64,000 bases of DNA. Origin: Macrocystis pyrifera. Lineage: Eukaryota; Sar; Phaeophyceae; Laminariales; Laminariaceae. A model generated the notes under the pieces. It had not been told where the DNA came from. It did not search any database and was given only the letters and a program-made list of their open reading frames with translations. Positions 57,301 to 64,000 of this stretch are shown piece after piece. Location of the stretch: NCBI GenBank assembly GCA_031763025.1, contig JASSKH010000002.1, positions 13,199,468-13,263,467 on the forward strand, given 5' to 3'. Made by a program: the position numbers and the translations under genes. Numbering within the stretch: position 1 is the first letter of the stretch; each line of letters begins with the position of its first letter.

Positions 57301-58040
57301 TGGCCAAGCAGTCACGAGCACACGAACAAACGAGTACTCAGCAGCAGCAGCACTCAGCAGCATTCGAGCAACACTCGACTCGAGCAGCACTCGTACGCCT
57401 GTTGTTGCTGTTGTTGTACTGCTGCGTACTGCTCGAGCAGCACTCGAGCGCACGAGCATGGATAGGTTTCCAAGCCTATTGCATCGAAAAAAAAAAACAA
57501 CACGAGACCACGATCACTCGATTGCTCGAACGCGACGGGCACGAGACAAACACAAGCACGACGTGGCCAAGCAGTCACGAGCACACGAGCACCCAGCAGC
57601 AGCACTCAGTAGCATTCGAGCAACACTCGACTCGAGCAGCACTCGTACGACTGCTGTTGCTGCTGTTGTACTGCTGCGTACTGCTCGAGCAGCGATCGAG
57701 CGCACGAGCATGAATGAGCTCGAGCAGTACGAGGTCGAGCAGCACTGAGTAGCAGCGAGAAGCGAACAAAAACATTGCAGCTGAAAATACGAAGATCGGG
57801 GTAGGTTTCCAAGCCCCTAGATGGCTTTTCGGAAGTGGGACCCCATCCCCTGAGTTGCTTGCTGGGTCACGTGACTTTGACCACCTACAGCATGTGCCAC
57901 GGAGCCCGGCCGGAGCCAACGCTTGCACCGTACAGTCCACGCCGCCCCCCTGCGGGCCCCGCAGCAGGAAGCACGAGAAAAGACCCGTGGCCAAACGAGA
58001 AAAGTGACCTATTCCGGAAAAAAAACGGCCATTTGGTACA
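54300..58040. repeat. Macrosatellite unit 1 (about 3.73 kb)
   Basis: Order of parts: a 300-bp lead starting CAAGGTTCCCC at 54314; a TGATCTG-type minisatellite (about 54580-56600); a short unique part with AAGCTCGAAAATGAGTTGAT; AGC/CAG-rich DNA (56755-57110); a CTCGAGCAGCACTCG / CACGAGCAC block (57235-57750); and GTAGGTTTCCAAGCCCCTAG with a GC-rich tail (57801-58020). The same order recurs in units 2 and 3. No protein gene recognised. Confidence 0.92.
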
Positions 58041-61000
58041 AAGTACAAGGTTCCCCTTCGGGATGTGGGTGGCATGAAATTCGGGGGGTGTCGCAAGTTG
58101 AAAAGGGAGACGCAGGTAAAACCCTTGCACCTCTTCTTGATGTAAAAATGATCTCGGAGTAAAAAAATGAGTCATGGGCTACTGTGTTGCTAAAAACGAA
58201 TAGTAGTACCCTAGTCTTCGATGCTCTCGCATGTCTTGGCGTATAGGAGGTATGGACTACTGTATAACTCAAAGGAAAGCGTAGACCTCAGAAGGAAATT
58301 GACGGGATTTTTTTTTATCATCCTGGTATTTATCGCGTGGGTGGGATATGTAGCATCGATATGTATATGTGTAATCCTTCATGATCCGAACACCCATACC
58401 GGGTGGAGTCTACACGATCTGCACGAACTACACATGTTAATCGAGCATACATGCACCTTGATAAACTGATGAATAGCTTTGCGTGGGTGGGTCTGCATGA
58501 TCTGAAGGATTTGCAAGATCTGCAGGATTTGTATAATGTGGTATCATCCTTTTTTTTGGCGGTGAGATCTGCTTGGTCTTTATGATTGCACTTGCGTGCC
58601 GAGTGGGATGATCTGAATGCCATGTGTGCATGATGTGGAGGATCTATCTACATGATCTGAAGGGTCATTTGTCTACACACACTCCAACTAGTTTGCCTGG
58701 GGAGACACGTACGTTCTGTATCTTTTGTACTTGTGTGCCAAGTGGGATCTGGTTGATCTCAATGACATGCACATGTTTAGCCTGGAGGGGATCTGTGTGC
58801 TTACAATTTTCATAGATGTGTACCTGAGTAGAATCTGTGTTTTCTGCACAATCAATACATTTCGACCGGCATGGGATCTGTCCGATCTGTCTGATCTGTA
58901 CATCTAGAGCGAGACAGGGTCTGTACGATCTGCACGATCTTCACATGTTTTTCGGCGGGTGTCATTGATCTGCAGGATCCGCATGATCTACCTGAGTGGA
59001 ATCTGTGTGATCTGCATGATCTGTACACCGGGATAGGGTATGTACGATCTCCATGATATGCACATTTTTATTGGTGGGTCTGCATGATCTGCAGGATCTG
59101 TATGATCTGCGGCATTTCTCTATGATCTGGAGGATCTGTAAAGTTTGGATACTTCACGCTTGTGTACAGCATTTTTAGCCGGGATGAGGTCTGTATGAGG
59201 TAGATATTTCACAGGTGTGTACCTGATTGAGATCTGTGTGATCTGTACATCTTTACCCGGTGGGGTCTGTATGATCTGCAGGATCTGTATGATTTACCTC
59301 AATGGAATCTGTGTGATCTGTATGATCTGTACATCTTAACCGGGATGCGGTCTGTACGATTTGCAGGATCTGTATGATCTGAAGAATCTGTAAAATCTGG
59401 ATACTGCACTCTTGCTTTCAGCACGTTTAGCCGGCATGGGGTGTGTATGTAGATGTTTCACACGTGTGTACCTGAGTGGGAACTTGTAGGATTTCTTTAT
59501 GATCTGAAGTACCTGTAAAATCTGAATACTTCACACTGGTGTACATCATGTTTAGCCGAGATGGGGTCTGTATGAGGTAGATATTTCACACGTTTGTACC
59601 TGAGTGGAACTCGATCTGTGTGGTCTGTACCTATCTATGTGTAATCTGCAGGATATGTATGATCTGTACACATTGTGTGATCTGCAGGATCTGTATTATC
59701 TACCTGAGTGAAACCTGTGTGAAATGTATGATCTGTTCATCTGGACCTGGATGGGGTCTGTATGATCTGCATGATCTGCACATCTTTATCTGTGGGTTTG
59801 CATGACCTGCAGGAATTGTATGACCTGCAGGATCTGTGATATGTGGCAGGTGTGTGTACCTGAGGGGGGTGCTGATGTGTGTGATCTGTACATATTTACC
59901 GGGTGGTATCTGTATGATGAGGTAGTTATTTCACACGTGTGTACCTGAGTGAGAACTTGCAGGATTTCTGTATGATCTGCAGGATTTGTGAATCTGGGTA
60001 CTTCATAATTGTTTGCGACATGTTTAGCCGGGATGGGGTCCGTATGTGAGGTAGATATTCACACGTGTGTACATGAGTGGGAACTTGATCTGTGTGATCT
60101 GTACACATGTGTGATCTGCAGAATCTGTATGGTCTACCTGAATGGAATATATGTGATCTGTAATATATGTTCATCTTGATCGGGATGAGGTCTATACGAT
60201 CTGTATGATTTGCGCATATTTATCGATGGGTTTGTATGACCTGCAGGATCTGTCTGATCCGCAGGATCTGTAATATTTGGCAGGTGTGTACCCGAATGGG
60301 ATCTTTGTCTGTGTGATGTGTACGTCTTCACCGGGTGGGATCTGCATGATCTGCATGAACTGCACATGTTTCGTCGGGAAGATCAAATAATCAACCAAGA
60401 CAAATAAGCTCGAAAATGAGTTGATGAACAACCCTATACACGCGTAACGCAATTAACACCAGGTACAAAATATACTGGTACACGAAATAGCCAGAGTGCG
60501 ATAAAAACATCAGTCGCACGGACACAAAAAAACGAAGAGTAGCAGCAAGGAAAGCAACCTCCGCCAGCAACATCAGCAGTAGCTATACCGTGACAGTGTG
60601 CAGCAGCAGCGTCATCAGCACGAGCACCAAGATAAGCCACCGTGTGACACGGGCAAAAATATACTTTGGGTAGCAGCAAGAAAAGGTGCCAGCCTCAGCA
60701 GTATAGTATTAATAGTCGCAGCAACTATACCGTGATTGTGCGCAGCAGTGTGCAGCAGCAGCGGCAGCAACAGCAGGAGCAGCAAGATAAGCAACCGCGT
60801 GGCACGGGCAAAAATAAAATAAGGGTAGCAGCAAGAAAAGCAACCTGTCCCAGAAACAGTAGCAGCTATACCGTGATTGTGTGTAGCAGTAGCGGCAGCA
60901 ACAATAGGAGTAGTAGCAGAATAATAAGGAAACCGTGTGGCACGGGCACATTGTACAAAGGGCAGTGAACACTCGGCTATTACACGCAACCCAATACATG

Positions 61001-61810
61001 GTGCAAAGATCCGATAAATGATTAATCGCACCGAGATACCAAAAATATGCCACCAGGTATGTACGTACATGGTGGCTCAGCCTCTTCTCACGTCTTGTCG
61101 CCAAGCACGAGCACACGAGGACTCAGCAGCAGCAGCAGCAACACTCAGCAGCACTCGAGCAACACTTGATTCGAGCAGCACTCGTACGCCTGTTGTTGCT
61201 GTTCTTGTACTGCTGCGTACTGCTCGAGCAGCACTCGAGCGCACGAGCATCATGAGTAGGTTTCCAACCCTATATTAAAAAAAAGACACGATCACTCGAT
61301 TGCTCAAGCGCAACAAGCACGAGACGAACACTAGCACGTCGTGACCAAGCAGCCACGGGCACACGAGCACTCAGCAGCAGAGCAGCAGCACCCAGCGACA
61401 CTCGAGCAACATTCGACTCGAGCAGCACTCGTACGCCTGTTTTTGCTGTAGTTTTACTGCTGAATCAGCTCGAGCAGCACGAGCTCGAGCAGCACTGCTG
61501 CTGTGTGTTGCAGTTGCAGCAAGAAGCGAGAAGAACAAAATCTTTTCAGCTAAAAATTCGAAGATCCGGGTAGGTTTCCAAGTCCCTAGATGGCTTTTCG
61601 GAAGTGGGACCCCATCCCCTGAGTTTCTTGCTGGGTCACGTGACTTTGACCACCTAGAGCATGTGCCATGGAGCCCGGCCGGGACCAACGCTTGCATCGT
61701 ACTGTCCACGCCGCCCCCCTGTGGGTCCCGCAACCGAAAGCACGAGAAAAGACCCGCGGTCTAACGAGAAAAGTGAACTAAAAAAAAACAACCATTTGGT
61801 ACTATATAAT
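58041..61810. repeat. Macrosatellite unit 2 (about 3.77 kb)
   Basis: Lead anchor CAAGGTTCCCC at 58046; minisatellite about 58320-60390; CAG-rich DNA 60540-60935; CTCGAGCAGCAC block 61080-61500; tail from GTAGGTTTCCAAGTCCCTAG at 61570. Its length difference from unit 1 comes from the internal minisatellites. Confidence 0.92.
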
Positions 61811-64000
61811 AATACAAGGTTCCCCTCCGGGATGTGGGTGGCGTGAATCCGGGGGGTGTCGCAAGTTCAAAAGGGAGACGCAGGTAAAACCTTTGCACCT
61901 CTGGTTTGAGTAAAAATGATCTCGGAGTAACATGAGTCACGGGTTACAGTGGTACTGTAATATTGCTAAAAGCGAAGAGAAGTAGTCTATTTCGGGGCCC
62001 ATAGTAAATGGGACCAAATACTGTAAAAATAAAGGTAAATATACAGGGTTTGTGTCTACTATAAGTCCTATTTACTATGGTCCCCCGTGATAGTCTTCGA
62101 TGCTCTCGCATGTCCTGGAGTATAGGAAGCATGGACTACTGTATTGCTCAAAGGAAAGCGTAGCATTCAGAAGGAAATTGACGGGATTTGTATCATCCAG
62201 GTATTTATCGCCTGGGTGGAATCTGTATCATCGAAATATGTGTGATCCTTGATGATCTGAACACCTCTACCGGGTGGAGTCTGCAAGGCCTGCATGAACT
62301 ACACATGTTAATCGAACATACATGTACCGTGATTAACTGATGAATAGCTTTGCGTGGGTGGGTCTGCATGATCTGAAGGATGTGTACGATCTGCAGGATT
62401 TGTATAATATAGATGTATCACCCTTTTTTTGGCGATGAGATCTGCTTGGTCTTTATGATTGCACTTGCGTGCCGAGTGGAATGATCTGAAGGATCTATTA
62501 TCTACACACTCCAACTAATTTGCCTGGGGAGACATGTATGTTCTGTACCATTTGCACTAGAGTGCCAGGCGGGATCTGGTTGGTCTCAATGACATGAACA
62601 AGTTTAGCCTGAAGGGGATCTGTGTGGTTACAATTTTGTTAGATGTGTATCTGAGTAGAATCTGTGTGATCTGTACAATCAGTACCTTTCGACCGGGATG
62701 GGATCTGTCCGATCTGCCTGATCTGTACATGTTGAGCGAGATAGGGTCTGTACGATCTGCATGATCTGCAAATGTTTATCGGTGTCAATGATCTGCAGGA
62801 TCTGTATAATCTGCAGGATCCGTATGATCTACCTGAGTGGAATCTGTGTGATATGTATGATCTGTACACCGGGATAGGGTATGTACGATCTACATGATAT
62901 GCCCATTTTTATCGGTGGGTCTGCATGACCCGCAGGATCTATATGATCTGCAGGATCTGTACGATCTTCGGTGTTTCTGTATGATCTGGAGGATCTGTAA
63001 AATCTATGTACTTCACACTTGTTTACAGCATGTTTAGCAGGGATGGGGTCTGTATAAGGTAGACATTTCACACGTGTGTAACTGAGAGGGATCTGTGTAT
63101 TTGTACATTTTTACCGGATGGGATGTGTATGATCTGCAGGATATGTATGATCTGCAGAATCTTTACGATCTGCAGAATCTTTATGATCTGCAGGATCTGT
63201 ATGATCTACCCGAGAATGTGTGCGATACGTATGATCTGCAGGATTTCTGTATGATCTGGAGGATCTATAAAATCTGGATACTTCACACTTGCTTTCAGCA
63301 TGTTTAGCAGGGATGGGGTCTGTATGAGGTAGATTTCACACGTGTGTACCTGACCGGGACCTTGCGGGATTTCTTTGTGATATGAAGGATCTGTAAAATC
63401 TAAATACTTCACATTTGTTTAGATCATGTTTTGCCGAGATAGGGTCTGTATGAGGTAGACATTTCACACGTTTGTACCTGAGTGGGAACTTGATCTGCGT
63501 GGTCTGTACCTATGTGTAATCTGCAGCATCTGTATCATATGTACACATGTGTGATCTGCAGGATCTGTATGATCTATATGACTAGAATCTGTGTGATCTG
63601 TATGATCTGTTCAGCTTGATCGGGATGGGGTCTGTATGATCTGCATGATCTGCACATGTTTATCGGTGGGTTTGTATGACCTGCAGGATCTGTAATATTC
63701 AGCAGGTGTGTACCTGAGGGGGATGTTGATGTGTGATCTGTACAAATTTACCAGGTGGTATCTGTATGATGAGGTAGATATTTTACATGTGAGTACCTCA
63801 GTGGGAACTTGAAGGATTTCTGCATGATCTGCAGGATTTGTAAATCTGGATACTTCATTGTTTAGATACTATTTAGCCGGGATGGGGTCCGTATGAGGTA
63901 GATATTCACACGTGCGTACCTGAGTGGGAACTTGATCTGCGTGATCGGTACATATGTGTGATCTGCAGGATCTGTATGATCCACCTGAGTGGATTATATA
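61811..64000. repeat. Macrosatellite unit 3, cut by window end
   Basis: Lead anchor CAAGGTTCCCC at 61815. It carries an extra 110-bp insertion-like part near 61985-62095 that contains near-inverted words (GGGGCCCATAGTAAATGGGACCA against TTTACTATGGTCCCCCG). Then the TGATCTG minisatellite runs from about 62190 to the end of the window. Confidence 0.9.
61988..62092. repeat. Small inverted-repeat insertion in unit 3
   Basis: It begins TTCGGGGCCCATAGTAAATG and ends with TTTACTATGGTCCCCCGTGA, an imperfect inverted pair of about 20 bases. Units 1 and 2 lack it at the matching place, between TAGTAGTCTA and the CTTCGATG word. A short mobile element is the simplest explanation. Confidence 0.55.

Noticed and set aside
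1..64000. tRNA and rRNA genes
   Set aside because: No GGTTCGANTCC-type B box in a foldable tRNA context and no conserved rRNA stretch was noticed. A tRNA scan would settle it.

Overview
This is repeat-rich nuclear DNA from a eukaryote. Its genes are split by GT-AG introns, and its mobile elements are typical of large genomes: Ty3/gypsy, Ty1/copia, a DDE transposase gene, a Pif1-like helicase and a tyrosine recombinase remnant. The style of the retroelements (a Ty3 integrase with an FFWW-x-GM zinc region and a chromodomain, a copia Gag with two zinc knuckles) would suit an alga or another stramenopile-like protist. That placement is an impression, not a demonstration. No bacterial, organellar, CRISPR or rRNA features were seen.

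Layout. 1-2890: repeat fragments, including the left copy of a 440-bp LTR-like repeat. 2891-11478 (minus): a Ty3/gypsy chromovirus whose Pol begins with a complete NADAR domain fused to protease, RT, RNase H, integrase and chromodomain; it is broken by small frame changes, mostly at G/C runs. 14519-14961: the right copy of the LTR-like repeat. 15088-17396: a 1.15-kb tandem duplication. 17.4-21 kb: dispersed repeats and a tyrosine recombinase remnant. 21.1-24.6 kb: a satellite with a 113/113/121-bp higher-order period. 24.6-28.3 kb: short tandem and dispersed repeats. 28.0-39.5 kb: an intron-containing DDE-transposase-like gene (30.2-36.5 kb) between two nearly identical 1.2-kb direct repeats, each carrying the same 121-codon ORF, ending in a cluster of TCGTGATTTTTTT words with a perfect 49-bp palindrome. 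40045-43392: a copia-type element reduced to LTRs plus gag. 44026-45660 (minus): the C-terminal part of a Pif1-like helicase fused to a C19-like (ubiquitin-specific) peptidase. 45.7-54.3 kb: mostly non-coding repeats, with one recognisable housekeeping exon, the C-terminus of eIF2B beta, at 49297-49455. 54.3 kb to the end: a macrosatellite of about 3.75-kb units that runs off the window.

Almost every recognisable protein belongs to a mobile element. The three most unusual are the NADAR domain inside a chromovirus Pol, the helicase-peptidase fusion, and the DDE gene bracketed by repeats that carry a small intact ORF. The eIF2B beta exon is the only good host-gene evidence.
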